A DNA stretch of 64,000 nucleotides from Diadophis punctatus similis (lineage: Eukaryota > Chordata > Lepidosauria > Squamata > Dipsadidae). The stretch spans positions 247,081,356-247,145,355 of the forward strand of contig JALIGW010000002.1 in the NCBI GenBank assembly GCA_023053685.1, read 5' to 3'. Below the pieces are notes generated by a model. The model was not told the DNA's origin. It was given only the letters and a program-made list of their open reading frames with translations, and did not search any database. The translations under genes were made by a program, and so were the position numbers. Within the stretch, counting starts at the first letter, position 1. Each line of letters starts with the position of its first letter. This document shows positions 16,790-33,830 of the stretch, in pieces.

Positions 16790-18018
16790 TTGTTTCAACT
16801 CCTACCCTCAAAATGACGCTATAGAGCACTGCAAACCAAGACAACTAGACACAAGAACAGCTTTTTCATCGTTCCTATCACCCATCTCCTCCCACTTATG
16901 ACTGTATGACTGTAACATTGCTTGTATCCCAATCCTCATTTCTCCGTCATGGCTTGTTTTGAGGTAAAAAAATTTAAAGCTGCACAAATTTAACCTTACA
17001 CTCCATTTTGAATATTTTCTTATGATGCATCAGGAAACTCAGACTGCCCAAGGAGCTGCTGATAAAGTTCCACAGAGGAATTATTGAGTCTGTCATCTGC
17101 ACCTCTATAACTGTCTGGTTTGGTTCTGCAACCCAACAAGACAGACACAGACTTCAGAGGATAATCAGAACTGCAGAAAAAACAATTCCTGCCAACCTGC
17201 CTTCCATAGGAGCTGAGATAGCGCAGTGGTTAAAAGCAGCATTGCGACCTTCAGCTGATTGCTAGTTCAGCAGTCCAGCTGTTCAAATCTCACTAGGCTC
17301 AAGGTTGACTCAGCCTTCCATCCTTCCGAGGTGGGTAAAATGAGGACCCAGATTGTTGGGGGCAATATGCTGAACTCTGTAAACCGCTTAGAGAGTGCTG
17401 TAAAGCACTATGAAGCGGTATATAAGTAAAGTGCTATTGCTAAGTGCTATTGCCATTGTGGTCCTGTATAGTGCAAAAAGAGGGCCGTGAAAATATTTAC
17501 TAACACCTCGCATCCTGGACATAAATTGTTTCAACTCCTACCCTCAAAATGACGTTATAGAGCACTGCACACCAAGACAACTAGACACAAGAACAGTTTT
17601 TTCCCGAACGCCATCACTCTGCTAAACAAATAATTCCCTCATCACTGTCAAACTATTCACTAAGGCTGCATTACTATTACTATTAGTCTTTTCATCGTTC
17701 CTATCACCCATCTCCTCCCACTTATGACTGTATGACTGTAACTTGTTGCTTGTATCCTTATGATTTATATTAATATTGTTTCCTAATTGCTTATTTGTAC
17801 CCTATGACTATCATTAAGTGTTGTACCTCATGATTCTTGACGAATGTATCTTGTCTTTTTATGTACAGAGAGCATATGCACCAAAAACAAATTCCTTGTG
17901 TGTCCAATCACACTTGGTCAATAAAGAATTCTATTCTATTCTATTCTATTCTATTCTATTCTATTCTATTCTATTCTATTCTATTCTATTCTATTCTATT
18001 CTATTTTATTCTATTGCC
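16790..18018 (+). mobile_element. CR1/L3-type LINE 3' end with (ATTCT)n tail
   Basis: Terminal reverse transcriptase remnants and a 3' UTR ending CAATCACACTTGGTCAATAA, then 17 or so ATTCT units (17929-18015). This matches the snake CR1 type known to seed such microsatellites. It interrupts the composite element; units C and D lack it. Part of its 3' UTR is duplicated at 16790-16920. Confidence 0.8.
17210..17456 (+). mobile_element. tRNA-derived SINE (Sauria type)
   Basis: A-box-like TAGCGCAGTGGTTA and B-box-like GTTCAAATCTC at the tRNA-derived head, then the diagnostic GAGGTGGGTAAAATGAGGAC and AAACCGCTTAGAGAG body, with a GCTATT-repeat tail. It lies inside the LINE, so it is younger. Confidence 0.88.
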
Positions 18019-19180
18019 TGCAAACTTTCTCCTCCACACTTCCACATGCAGCAGCATCCTCCCCCTGTCTCCAGCAGAGGAAGGTGAGACTACAACAAGC
18101 AACAAAGCCTCGCCATCCCTCTCAGGCCACATGGATAGAGGCACGGGCTGTCCAGAGCCCTGGGCAATGGAGGGCAATCACCTAGCCCAGTCCTCGAGTT
18201 CTTGCAGCCGGATCTTGCAGCCCAGCCCGGATCTTGCAGCCCAGCCCAGCCTTCCCAAGGGGGTGCTCAGCCGTGCTTATCTTCTCCTCGTGGTTGCTGC
18301 TGCTGTGCTTGCTCTTCTTGGCCAGGTTGCTCATAGTGGGTGTGGGAGAACAAAGTGTGTCAGCGGGAGGCCCACTCCCTTTCCATGCGAGACTCGGCTT
18401 TTTAAGCAACGCATTCTCAGTGTTCGGATGGGAGACCACCATGGGGGAGACCATGGGAGGAGGGGAAAAAGGGGATGGCGAAGCTAGCAGAGTTGCTGGT
18501 GGCCAAGTGCTAAGGCAGGAGTTCACTCAGATCCTCCCACCCTCTCATTCCAATCTCCTTCTTTCCTTCCTCCCTCCCTCCCTCCTTCCCTTCCTCCAAG
18601 CCCAGCAAGGGACAAGGGTAGGGGGAAGACGGTGGCAGAGCTACCAGTTGCCATAGCTATCCCATGTGGAGGCAGGGCCACCCCGGTGAAAAGGACAGCG
18701 CCTGAGGGCAAAGGACTAACTGCGAGGCCGGCTGGCAAGTGGGCCGTGACAGTGGAGAGCAGCAGCGCAGCGGCCGCCACCAGGGCCTCAGCTGCCTCCA
18801 TGGCCCACTTGCCACTGCAGACCTTGCGCGCTCGCCACCTCCTGTGCACGAATCCAGGGGTAGTGTCCAGCTGGGGTGCGGTGGGCTGAGGCAGTGGGAA
18901 CAGCCCTCTGCTGTCTCTAGGGTGAGACTATGGGCCACATCTAACTTCATCATGGGCAGATTCTGACCCATGGGCCTTGTGTTTGACATGTCTGATCTAG
19001 TATAAAAAACCAACGTAAAAAGAACTCATTGTTTGTATGTATGTTTCTCTTTTATATCTTCTATATTTTTTCAAAGTAAAAAAGAGAAACTATCTAGAAT
19101 CCAGTACTACTGATAAATGTTTTGAGCTCAACTCAATTAAATTGGGTATGATTTATGATTTAAAACAGCAGTCCCTCACC

Positions 19181-19669
19181 CTGTGATGGCGAACCTATGA
19201 CATGCATGCCACAGGTGGCACACGTATGTCTCTCTGCGGGCACGCGAGCCGTCATCCAAGTCAGCTCCACCACACATGTGCGTGCGCCTCCCGCCGGCCA
19301 GCTGATTTTCGGGTCTCTGCTGCGGGAGGCAGAGCGCATGCGGGAGACGAGCATGCATGTGCGGAGAGTTGTGTGCGTATGTGGGGGGCAGGGGGGTCGT
19401 GTGTGCATGCATGGGGGCAGGGTGAGCATGCGGGGCGGTGCATCCCCCACAGCCCATTTTTGGTCCCAGGAGCTTCAGGGAGGCCTGCCACGCCCAAAAG
19501 GGGCTGGTGTGTGTGTGCGGCACACATATGCAGGGGGGAGCACGGGTGTGTGTGTGCATACATGCACGGGCGGGTGGGGCACACGGGGGGAATTGCATTA
19601 TGGGTGTGAGCACACACATGACCACCCCCAACTTTCGGCACGCAATGAGAAAAAGGTTAGCCATCACTG
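19181..19669. mobile_element. hAT-type element, 489 bp
   Basis: Ends CTGTGATGGCGAACC ... GGTTAGCCATCACTG. The flanks CCCTCACC and CCCTAACG agree at six of eight bases. Units C (about 47590) and D (about 59480) hold the empty site with CCCTAAC. Same family as 26868-27274. Confidence 0.8.
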
Positions 19670-20138
19670 CCCTAACGTGTCTGGCTTGGGGGGGAGGGGG
19701 AGATAGTTCATGCAAGCAGCAGGCAGATGCATTCATGCACAGCTCCATTTGTTGAAGTAGCTGGCCTGTGCACCCACCTTTCACACTCACCCATGGCTTG
19801 CATGGCCTAGTTCCAAAGAAGCCACAGCCTGTGGATTGGGGACTCCTGGTTTAAAAACAACCTATGAGAAATTGGTGGTATCCAACATTCTGGATGTGGC
19901 AATCAGGACTCTCACCGGAGTCTTCCTCAGACAAGCAGAGATGGAAAAGGTAGAACAGCCAGAGAAAGGGAAAGAGCCAGATACTTGGCCCAATCAGAAC
20001 AGAAATATCAGGCAATAGCAAGAGGAATCAGATAACCTCTAACAAAGTTGTGGGTTTTTTTTTTTTTTTAACCTACAACATAATTGAAGAATAATCTGAT
20101 CATCGTGTTTGGTATTTTGGAATATTTGAAACAATATA
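19670..20138. other. Inter-unit spacer
   Basis: Sequence shared with 47590-48072 and 59485-59975. No gene-like frame is conserved across the three. Confidence 0.5.
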
Positions 20139-20445
20139 CCGTATTTTTCGGAGTATGACGCTCCGGAGTATAAGACCCACATTAGTTTTTGGGGAGGAAA
20201 ACAAGGGGGGGGGATTCTACCTTGCAACAAACGTGGTCAGCTTCAGCACTTATTCCAGCCTGATTCAGCATGAGCAGCTGATTGGCGAGTGGATCGGCCT
20301 CCCGGAAAAACCCCAATCACCTGTTCCAGGCTGCGGAGATTGCCACAGCCCTTCGCCTCCTCCGCGTGTCGTTTTTCTGGCCTCTGCATGTCGCATTTTC
20401 GGCCGGTTCCATGCGGCAGGGATTGCTGCCTAGCTCCACCACCCA
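20139..20445. mobile_element. TA-flanked MITE, 3' end lost
   Basis: Begins CCGTATTTTTCGGAGTATGA, the same end as the complete copy at 48074-48992. The right terminus is gone. Confidence 0.7.
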
Positions 20446-21712
20446 AGAATATTTCTACATGTAGAAAAGGCCTACACGGAAAAACTTGGCCTGTATGGCT
20501 GTTTTGGAGGCGTGAAGTCCTGATGTGTTAGACGTGGAAGAAAAGACCCTGATAACCAGCTTATGCCATCGGGAAAAGAAGAAAAATAAGGGACAGAAAA
20601 GGGGAAAAAAACTCTCGGAGACTGTGGAATGCTTAAAGATTGTGCAGCAGTAAACGGGATCTCCCCCTCCCCGAAAACTCTCGTCTCTCGAGCAGCCCAG
20701 CCAAAGTTTCCTGCGCAGTGAGCTCTCCTCAAGAGATGAAGGGTTTTTTTTGGGGGGGGGGATCTAGCGTCCACAATGGACAGCAAAGCTAGGGTTGACT
20801 CTGGCTGTTTCTCTCTGCTGGAGTGCTTCCTGGATGCAGTTTACCACTCTGAGCCCCAAGTGGCAGGAGACGAGGATCAGCTCCTCCACCAGGATGCAGG
20901 AAAGGAAAGAAGGGAGGGGAAGGGGGAAGGGGGAAGGGAGGAAGGGAAGGAAAAGAAAGGAAAGGAAAGGGGGAAGGGAGGGAAGGAAGGGGGGGAGTGG
21001 AGGAAAGAAGGAAAGGAAAGTGGGGAAGGGTGGAGGAAAGGAAAGGAAGAAAGGGGGAAGGGAGGGGAGGAAAGGAAAGAAGAAAAGGGGGATGGGAGGG
21101 AAAGAAAAGGAAAGGGGGGAAGGGGAGGAAAGGAAGGGGGGAAGGGAGGGAAGGGGGGAAAGGGAGGAGAGGGGAGGAAAGGAAAGGAGGAAAGGGGGAA
21201 GGGAGGGGAGGAAAGGTGGAAAAGGAAGGGAGGGGGGAAGGAAAGGAATGGGGGAAGGGAGGGGAGGAAAGGAATGGGGGAAGGGAGGGAAGGGAAAGAA
21301 ATGGGGAAAAGGGAAGGGAAGAAAGGGGGAAGGGAGGGGAGGAAAGGGGGAAAGGAAAGGGAGAAAGGAGGGGAGGAATGGAATGGAATGGGGGGAAGGG
21401 AGGGGAGGGGAGGGATTACAGCTACAGCTCTGGAATTGGGACTGGCTTTCCCACCAACATCAGCAAGCCACTGTCAGTCTGCCCGTCTTCGTTTTCCTTC
21501 ACTCAGATTGACCAAGCTTCTGAGAAAAGGAACACAAAAGAGGTTTCCAGGCTTTGTGCCTGGACCAGGCACTTTCTCTCGGGCCTCCGACCTGGAGGCC
21601 TCGCAGAAGCAAACAGGGCCGAAAGGCAGCTGAGCCTCCCCCCCCAGTGGTCCGTGGGATTTATAATTATGAATTTGGTGGTCCCTGGGGTCCAAAAGGT
21701 TGGAGACCCCTG
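20446..21712. repeat. Purine-rich tract and hAT-type right end
   Basis: 20890-21415 is an irregular GGAAA/GGGAA tract. It is followed by unique-looking sequence and a terminus CCAAAAGGTTGGAGACCCCTG, as at 57570-57598. The left terminus is missing. Long frames here come from the purine bias. Confidence 0.6.
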
Positions 21713-21721
21713 TTTTAGACA

Positions 21722-21937
21722 ACTATAGGTTGTCCCCAATTTACTACAGTTCATATAGTGATTATTCAAAGTTATAGAAGTACTGAAAAAGTAATTTGTG
21801 ACCATTTTTCACACATGACCATTGCAGCATCCAGATAGTCACCTGATCAAACTTCAGATGCTTGGCAACTGATTGTTGTCAGCTGCAGTGTCCCTGGATC
21901 ATGTGATCATCTTTTGTGAGCTTGTGACAAGCAAATC
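21722..21937. mobile_element. MITE downstream of gene B, left half
   Basis: Left half of the GGTAGTCC-type MITE; the right half resumes at 24431 and runs to about 24615 after the L2 insertion. Confidence 0.7.
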
Positions 21938-24430
21938 ACAAATGAGGGTCCGACTCATAAGGGGGGGCACACGGTTGACCTGGTGTTTCTCTCGGGGCAG
22001 TGGAGAGATGATCTGAAATTAAGGAATTTAGCCATCTCTCCCTTGTCATGGTCAGATCATTCCTACTGAGGTTAGACTTTGCGGTACCACTCCTCCAGCG
22101 CAGGGAGGCAGGACCGATTAAGTGGTTCCGTCCCAGGCGCCTAATGGATCCAGAAGGATTTCAGAAGGAGTTTGGGGAGATACCTGAATCCCTTGTACAC
22201 AATCCTTCCGAATCTCTAGTAGCCGCCCGGAATCGGGCGGCGTCCAGAGCTCTGAATAGGATTGTGCCTGTTCGACCTCTCCATGGCAGTGGAGCCCGAA
22301 GAGCTCCTTGGTTTACCGAGGAGCTCCGGGAGATGAAACGCCACAAGAGACGTCTAGAGTGACATTGGAGGGGCAGTAAATCAGAGTCTGACCGAACACT
22401 ACTAAGATCCTTTATTAGGACTTATTTAGTGGCGATACGGGCGGCAACATGTTCGCATTTTTCCGCACTTATTGCATCCGCCGATTCTCGCCCAGCTGCG
22501 CTGTTTAGAGTGACTCGCTCCCTCCTTAACGTGGAGGGGGTGGAGGAGCCCTTACAGGGCAGAGTTGAGGAATTTGTACAGTTTCTGGCAGATAAAGTCG
22601 CTTAGATCCGGACTGACCTGGACTCCGTTTGGGCAATTCAAGCCGAGATGACAGGGACAGGTCTTAGTCCCATTTTGTGGGAAGAGTTTGAACCCACGAT
22701 TCCTGAGGAAGTAGACAAGGCTGTAGGAGTGATGAGCACCTCCACTTGTTTATTGGACCCGTGCCCCTCTTGGCTGGTTTCTGCTAGCAGGGAGGTGACA
22801 CGAGGTTCGATCCAGGTGATAGTCAACGCCTCGAGGGAGGGTTTCATGCCGCAGCCACTTAAGGTAGCGGTTGTGAGGTCCCTCCTCAAGAAGCCTTCCC
22901 TGGATCCAACTGTGTTAAACAACTTTCGTGCTGTCTCCAACCTACTCTTCCTGGGTAAGGTTGTAGAGAAAGTGGTGGCGTTCCAACTCCTACGGCTGTT
23001 GGATGACACGGATTATCTAGATCCTTTTCAGTCGGGTTTCAGGCCTGGCTACAGCACAGAAACTGCCTTGGTCACGCTGTTGGATGATCTCTGGTGAGCC
23101 AGAGATGGGAGTCATGCCTCTATCTTGGTGCTACTTGACCTCTCAGCTGCTTTCGATACCATTGACCATGGTATCCTTCTGCGCTGACTAAGGGAGATGG
23201 GAGTGGGAGGCACTGTGCTACAGTGGTTCTCCTCCTCTCTCTCTGATCGGTCACAGTCGGTGTTGGCTGGTGGACAGAGGTCAACCCGTAGGCCCCTCAT
23301 TTGCGGGGTGCCTCAGGAATCAGTCCTCTCTCCACTCCAATTTAACATTTACATGAAACCACTAGGTGAGATCATCCGACGACACGGGGTGAGGTTTCAG
23401 CAGTATGCTGATGATACCCAGCTTTACATCTCCACCCCGCATCAATTCAGCGAGGCGGTTGATGTGATGTGCCGGTGCCTGGACGACGTGAGGATCTGGA
23501 TGGGAGTCAACAGGCTCAAGCTTAACCCGGACAAGACCGAGTGGCTATGGATACTGCTTCCCAAGGACTCGGTCAACTGTCCCTCCTTGGTTCTAGGGGG
23601 CGAAAAATTAACCCACTCAGAACGGGTTCGCAACTTGGGTGTCCTCCTAGATCCACAGCTTAAATTAGATTAACATCTGTCAGCTGTGGCTAGGGGGACC
23701 TTTGCACAAGTCCATCTTGTGCACCAGTTGCGACACTATCTGGAGCGGGAAGCACTCCTTACGGTCACTCATGCCCTTGTCACCTCACGGTTTGATTATT
23801 GCAATGCGCTCTACATGGGGCTACCCTTGAAGAGTATTCGGAGACTTCAGTTGGTGCAAAATGCAGCTGCTCGCGCTGTTGTGGGTGCACCCAGATACAC
23901 CCACACTACTGCCATCTTGCGCGAGCTGCATTGGCTGCCCATCAGTCTCCGGACGCAATTCAAGGTGTTGGTGATTACCTTTAAAGCCCTATATGGTTCA
24001 GGGCCATTGTATCTTTGGGAACGCCTGCTACCGCATACCTCCCTGCGACTGGTTAGATCGCATAGAGCTGCCCTGCTCCGGGTCCCGTCAGCTAAACAGT
24101 GTCGGCTGGCGGGCCCAGGGCGAGGGCATTCTCTGTGGCAGCTCGTACACTCTGGAATCAACTGCCCCCCGAGATCCAGACCGTCCCCACCTTATTGGCC
24201 TTCAGAAAAGCTTTGAAGACCTGGCTCTTTCGGCAAGCCTGGGGCCAATGAACGATCTCTTGCTGCTGGCCCATGGTTGTTATGGATTGATGATTGGAGT
24301 TTTTAAAGTATTATATTGTGTTTTTAATTCTGTTTTTAAATGTTTTTTATATAAATTCTATTTGTATCCCTGTTAGCCGCTCAGACTTGATGCGAGATTG
24401 AGCGGCATATAAATACAAATAATAAATAAA
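21938..24430 (+). mobile_element. L2-type LINE, 5'-truncated, 2.5 kb
   Basis: Starts in the endonuclease C-terminus (SWSDH motif, about 22046). It runs through a full reverse transcriptase region with LDPCPSWLV, DPFQSGFRPGYSTETAL and YADDTQLYI and the RELHWLPIS C-terminal domain, and ends with ATATAAATACAAATAATAAA. Stops at about 22361, 23096, 23186 and 23671 and a frameshift near 24190 break it. The most complete L2 in the window. Confidence 0.92.
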
Positions 24431-24701
24431 CAAATCCAATGGGGAAGCCAGATTCATTTCATAACAGTGTTACTAACTTAACAACTACAGTGATTCACTT
24501 AACGAATGGGGCAAGAAAAGTCGTAAAATGGGACAAAACGCACTTAATAACTGTTTCCCTTAGCATAAGAAATTTTGGGCTCAATTGCAGTCATACACCA
24601 AGGACTATCTGGATTTCTACTGAAGCTCTTTCCACAATTCCTTTATTGATATGGTTTCTCCCGTGTGTGGATGCTTCTCTGGTGAGTAAAAGCATTACTC
24701 C
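24431..24701 (-). pseudogene. Right half of MITE and decayed fingers of gene B
   Basis: The MITE ends near 24615. Between there and 24701 a frameshifted finger remnant reads HTREKPYQ then stop. AATAAA on the minus strand at 24647-24642 falls in that stop. Confidence 0.65.
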
Positions 24702-29574
<4,873 letters not shown>

Positions 29575-29588
29575 CTTCTCTCTGGTCT

Positions 29589-30240
29589 CTAATGCAGCTC
29601 CAAAATGGACCCAAGAATCTCCACAGGTCTTTCTGTTCATAAGAGGTCTGGCCAAATTTTCCAAGGCCATTCAGCTCTCTTCCCAGACAAGATACTTAAG
29701 ATTTCAGAAGAACCAGAAAGTATTTCCAGCTTACATGCCTGAAATGGAAAACAAATAATTTAGGGTGTTTACTAGGGTGATTAATTGAACTACTGAGCAT
29801 CCTTATCAAGAGAGGGAAGGGAAGGGGGAAAGGGAAGGAAAAATTTTAAAAAAGAAATTTTTTGGTCTTTCTTGTCCATAAGAGGGCCAAATTTTCCAAG
29901 ATCATTCAGCTCTCTTCCCAGACAAGATACTTAAGATTTCAGAAGAACCAGAAAGTATTTCCAGCTTACATACCTGAAATGGAAAATAAATAATTTAGGG
30001 TGTTTACTGGGGTGATTAATTGAACTACTGAGCATCTGTATCAAGAGAGGGAAGGGAAGGGGGAAAGGGAAGGAAAAATTAAAAAAAAAAGAAATTTTTT
30101 GGTCTTTCTTGTCCATAAGAGGGCCAAATTTTCCAAGATCATTCAGCTCTCTTCCCAGACAAGATACTTAAGATTCCAAAAGAATCAAAAAATATTTTGA
30201 GCTGACATATCTGATACGGAAAAAATGGAAAAATGGGGAG
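29589..30240. repeat. Tandem ~230-bp duplication upstream of the gene B SCAN exon
   Basis: The block with GACAAGATACTTAAGATT, GGGTGTTTACT and GGGAAGGGGGAAAGGGAAGG occurs at about 29630-29850 and 29885-30100, with a third partial start at about 30115. It is absent from A and C. Confidence 0.8.
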
Positions 30241-30447
30241 GGGAGATTAAGTAAGAAATTCGTATGAACCCACCTAGGTCTGGGAAGGAGGTGAAATCTT
30301 ATTAGTTAGCTTGCTCTCTCTACATATAGGGAAAATTGCAGTGAAGTGAACCCTTCAGGATCAAAATATTGGAAAATACATTTAAATGTGTTTTTGATTT
30401 CTACTTCCTAGTTTTTATTAAAATTGAATTTTTATTTTTGTGTCTTC

Positions 30448-30741
30448 TGTCAGAGTGTGAATATTCATGGACTGGAACAGATCAGCCAATGGGGACTGAA
30501 TGGAGACATGGTTACAAGGTCAGCCAATAAATAGGCATAGCAACTGGGTCAGCCAATGAGGCTTATTTGGAAACAGAAACTGAAGTCTGGAGCCTGGGCG
30601 TGGCTTAGGCTTTGCTTAACTGCCCTGTATAGAGGAGGTTCTCTTTGCCTGTGTTAAACTCTGTGCTCAGCTCTGAAATGAAACAAGCCTATTCTATTCT
30701 TCCCACTTGGAAGTGAACCCAGATGGACATTTCTTCCAACA
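30448..30741 (+). mobile_element. Solo LTR-like sequence (294 bp)
   Basis: Begins TGTCAGAGTG and ends TTCCAACA, with CCAAT-like GCCAATGGGG and a TATA-like TGTATAGAGG in the expected order. No internal retroviral genes adjoin it and no clean target duplication is seen. Absent from the same place in unit C. Confidence 0.65.
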
Positions 30742-31041
30742 GGCTTTTCATGCCAAAGGTTGGACTAGAAATTAATCACTTGGTTTCAAGCCTAGTGCTT
30801 TCATCACCGAGCCAAAAATAATTTAATTTAATTTAATAGACAGTTTAATATCATTTCTATGGCTGCATAGTTAAGATCAAGTCCTTGCACCCAACTCCTT
30901 GCACACGGAGTTGAAGCCTTGAATGCAAAACCCCATTCCTAAGAGGTCTGTAGGGGGCATGCATAAGCGCACCATCGTGCCTACCGTCCCTGTCCTAATG
31001 TTCCCTTTTATTCGTATTCATTTCATGTACTCAAATCATGT

Positions 31042-31650
<609 letters not shown>

Positions 31651-31656
31651 ACTCAC

Positions 31657-31930
31657 GTCTGCATCTCCAAGCCCAAGATTTCCCTGCTAGAAAGGCTCGC
31701 CCGAAGGCAGAGTCGGACATTGTAGACAGAGGTGACACGCTTTCAAGCCTTTGCTGGAAAATGCCTAGAGAAGCACGTACCTCTTAACTTGGGAACGTAC
31801 CTCTTAACGTGCATGCTCAGTTCTCTTGTAAGGCCGGGGGCGGGACCAGGAAGTAGCTGGCCGGCTCTTCCAGGGAGCCCCCTAGAGGATCCTATGAGCA
31901 TTGCGAGAAGACCCTGCAAGGGCCGAGGAC
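31657..31930 (-). promoter_or_regulatory. Promoter and non-coding exon 1 of gene B
   Basis: Equivalent of A1 with donor GTGAGT (plus 31651-31656) and the GCATGCTCAG motif at about 31811. The sequence around 31915-31975 is the empty site for the hAT element at 14014. Confidence 0.6.
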
Positions 31931-32480
31931 GTCACGTTCCATGCGGCTCTCGGATGATGGGCATTAAACTTGAAGGAAATCTTCCCTCTAACATTGCGTA
32001 TCTAGAAAGGAAATGGCCTCTCCGGCAAGCACCAGTTTCTAGATTTTCCACTTTTTAATCTCTAAGAACCATCTGTGATCTTGTGAAGATTGAGAAAATC
32101 TTCGCGGAGACTCAAAAATCCCTTTTCTGAAGAGCAGCTTCTCTGAAGGGTCTCTAGGGATTTCAAGGAGGCATCAAAAAATGAGCAAAATCCTGTCAGA
32201 AATGGCAGGGCTGTCAAAAGACAAGGAAGAAAAGTGTGTCTATGAAATCCAGCCTGTGTCTTGTGGCGGATGGCAAACTCAGCCTTGAAGTGAGGGGAGA
32301 TCAGGGGGCTGGCAGAGACACAGGGAGGAAAGCCACAGGTTGAGGAAAATTAAGATTTGTATTGATTTTCTTTTTCAATTATTATAGCTGCCTTTTAAAA
32401 TGTATACCTCTGGGCAGCCAAGGAGGGTTAGAAACACCAAAGGCAGCCTGTAATAATGTGAATAATCCTGAAGAATAGAT
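31931..32480. other. Sequence upstream of promoter B
   Basis: Matches 14760-15840 of unit A without the L1 insertion. No gene seen. Confidence 0.55.
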
Positions 32481-32487
32481 CCCGATG

Positions 32488-32600
32488 AAAGAATAGAATA
32501 GAATAGAATAGAATAGAATAGAATAGAATAGAATAGAATAGAATAGAATAGAATAGAATAATAGAACAGAACAGAACAGAACAACAGAACAGAATTCTTT
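32488..32600 (-). repeat. (AATAG)n LINE-tail microsatellite
   Basis: About 15 AATAG units followed by ATTCTTTATT, the tail signature of the CR1/L3-type LINE in minus orientation. Most of the LINE body is missing. Confidence 0.85.
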
Positions 32601-33085
32601 ATTTTTGTCCCCTAGATTCCCACTGTTAATTGTTCATCAATTATTTGTATTCGTTTTGATTTGGAAAAACAATCTGATGTCATTTCCCAGTTGATGACCT
32701 TGGGGTCTCAGGTCTGTCTCAGGCTTTCAGTTGGCTCACTTGCATTACTCATTTCCCTCCATGAAATGTGTCTTGAATTCCAGTGCTTTCCCTCTCCCCT
32801 CCTGTTAACGGTTGTCTGGCGAATCGACCAAGATATGCCGACCCTCCAGAAATATTAATTCTACAAGCAAACAAACACACACATTACTAGACCCAAATCT
32901 TCTTAAATTACATAACCTCCCAGGGTTGATCTGGGAACTTAACAAGAAAACTATGGCTCAGTCTGCGGCCTAAATATCCGTCGCTGCCACTCACTCTGCA
33001 TCTGCCAGGGGAAATCCCTTCCATAAGACTTAAGTACCCAGTTTCCCCCAAAATAAGACATCCCCTGATAATAAGCCCAATTGGA
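32601..33085. other. No gene seen; MITE half at the right end
   Basis: Unique-looking AT-rich sequence. From about 33040 it has CAAAATAAGACATCCCCTG, which pairs with the sequence at 37090-37165 as the two halves of a short element split by the L1 insertions. Confidence 0.5.
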
Positions 33086-33170
<85 letters not shown>

Positions 33171-33236
33171 TTATTTTATTTTATTTTATTTTATTTTATT
33201 TTATTTTATTTTATTTTATTTTATTTTATTTTTTTA
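33086..33236. repeat. (ATT)n then (ATTTT)n
   Basis: About 28 ATT units then about 13 ATTTT units; the second block is probably the poly(A)-like tail of the outer L1. Confidence 0.95.
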
Positions 33237-33712
33237 TTCATACAAACAATGCATTTTCTCTGAACAGAGTATTGATCGGGTCAAAGATTTTATACAGCTT
33301 ATAACATCCCCAAACACAATTTTATATATTCAATTTCTGCCATAATATTCTTTCTCTCTATTTTTTAAATTCTATTTACCTCCTACTTCTTTTCTAACAT
33401 TTAAACAGTATCACCATTTGCCCTTACCCCAAAACTTTCTTTTTCCCATTTCTAGTTAAAACCCTTTAAAAGCAGTCCTCTCCATCTTAATTCCTAATTT
33501 CTCATTTATTATAAAATAATATTTCATTTACTTTTCAATACCTTTTCCAATTATCTTAATAAACAAATTTCTTTAAGCTTAATTTTCACAGCTCCTTTCG
33601 CCTATCCAGTATCCTCTTATAAAACATTCATCCAGATATTACACCCACATTTGTTAATCTAGTTATAAATCACTTATGTCTATAAATATTACTTACCCCA
33701 ATCTCATTTATT

Positions 33713-33830
33713 TTTTTTTTTTTATTTTTTTTTTTTTTTTTTTTTTTTTTTTCTTTTTTTTTTTTTTTTATTTTTTTTTCTTCTTGTTTTATTTTTTTTT
33801 TTTTTTTTTTTTTTTTCTCAAAAAAGTTTT
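33713..33830 (-). repeat. Poly(A) tail of the half-LINE
   Basis: Almost pure T on the plus strand, next to the left copy of the target duplication. Confidence 0.9.

Larger units (their letters stand above)
16767..18994. mobile_element. Composite element, unit B copy (split by a LINE)
   Basis: Starts CAGGGGTGTCAA and ends TTTGACATGTCTG, ends that are roughly inverted. The same structure occurs at 45608-47391 and 57826-59284. The interior has a conserved 0.9-kb GC-rich stretch of unknown origin. No clean target duplication is seen, and the copies multiplied with the segmental duplication. Confidence 0.55.

Noticed and set aside
17210..17456. A tRNA gene
   Set aside because: A/B-box-like motifs belong to a SINE head; the body and tail are SINE sequence and no cloverleaf is kept.
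16767..18994. A clean hAT insertion with target duplication
   Set aside because: The ends are inverted but no matching 8-bp flank is found, so mechanism is left open.
19176..19790. His/Cys/Pro-rich frames on both strands
   Set aside because: They lie in a short hAT element rich in CACACA/TGTGTG and are absent from units C and D.
20776..21728. Gly/Lys/Arg-rich frames of over 230 codons
   Set aside because: Purine-rich tract. All three forward frames stay open for the same reason, and paralogous units lack the tract.
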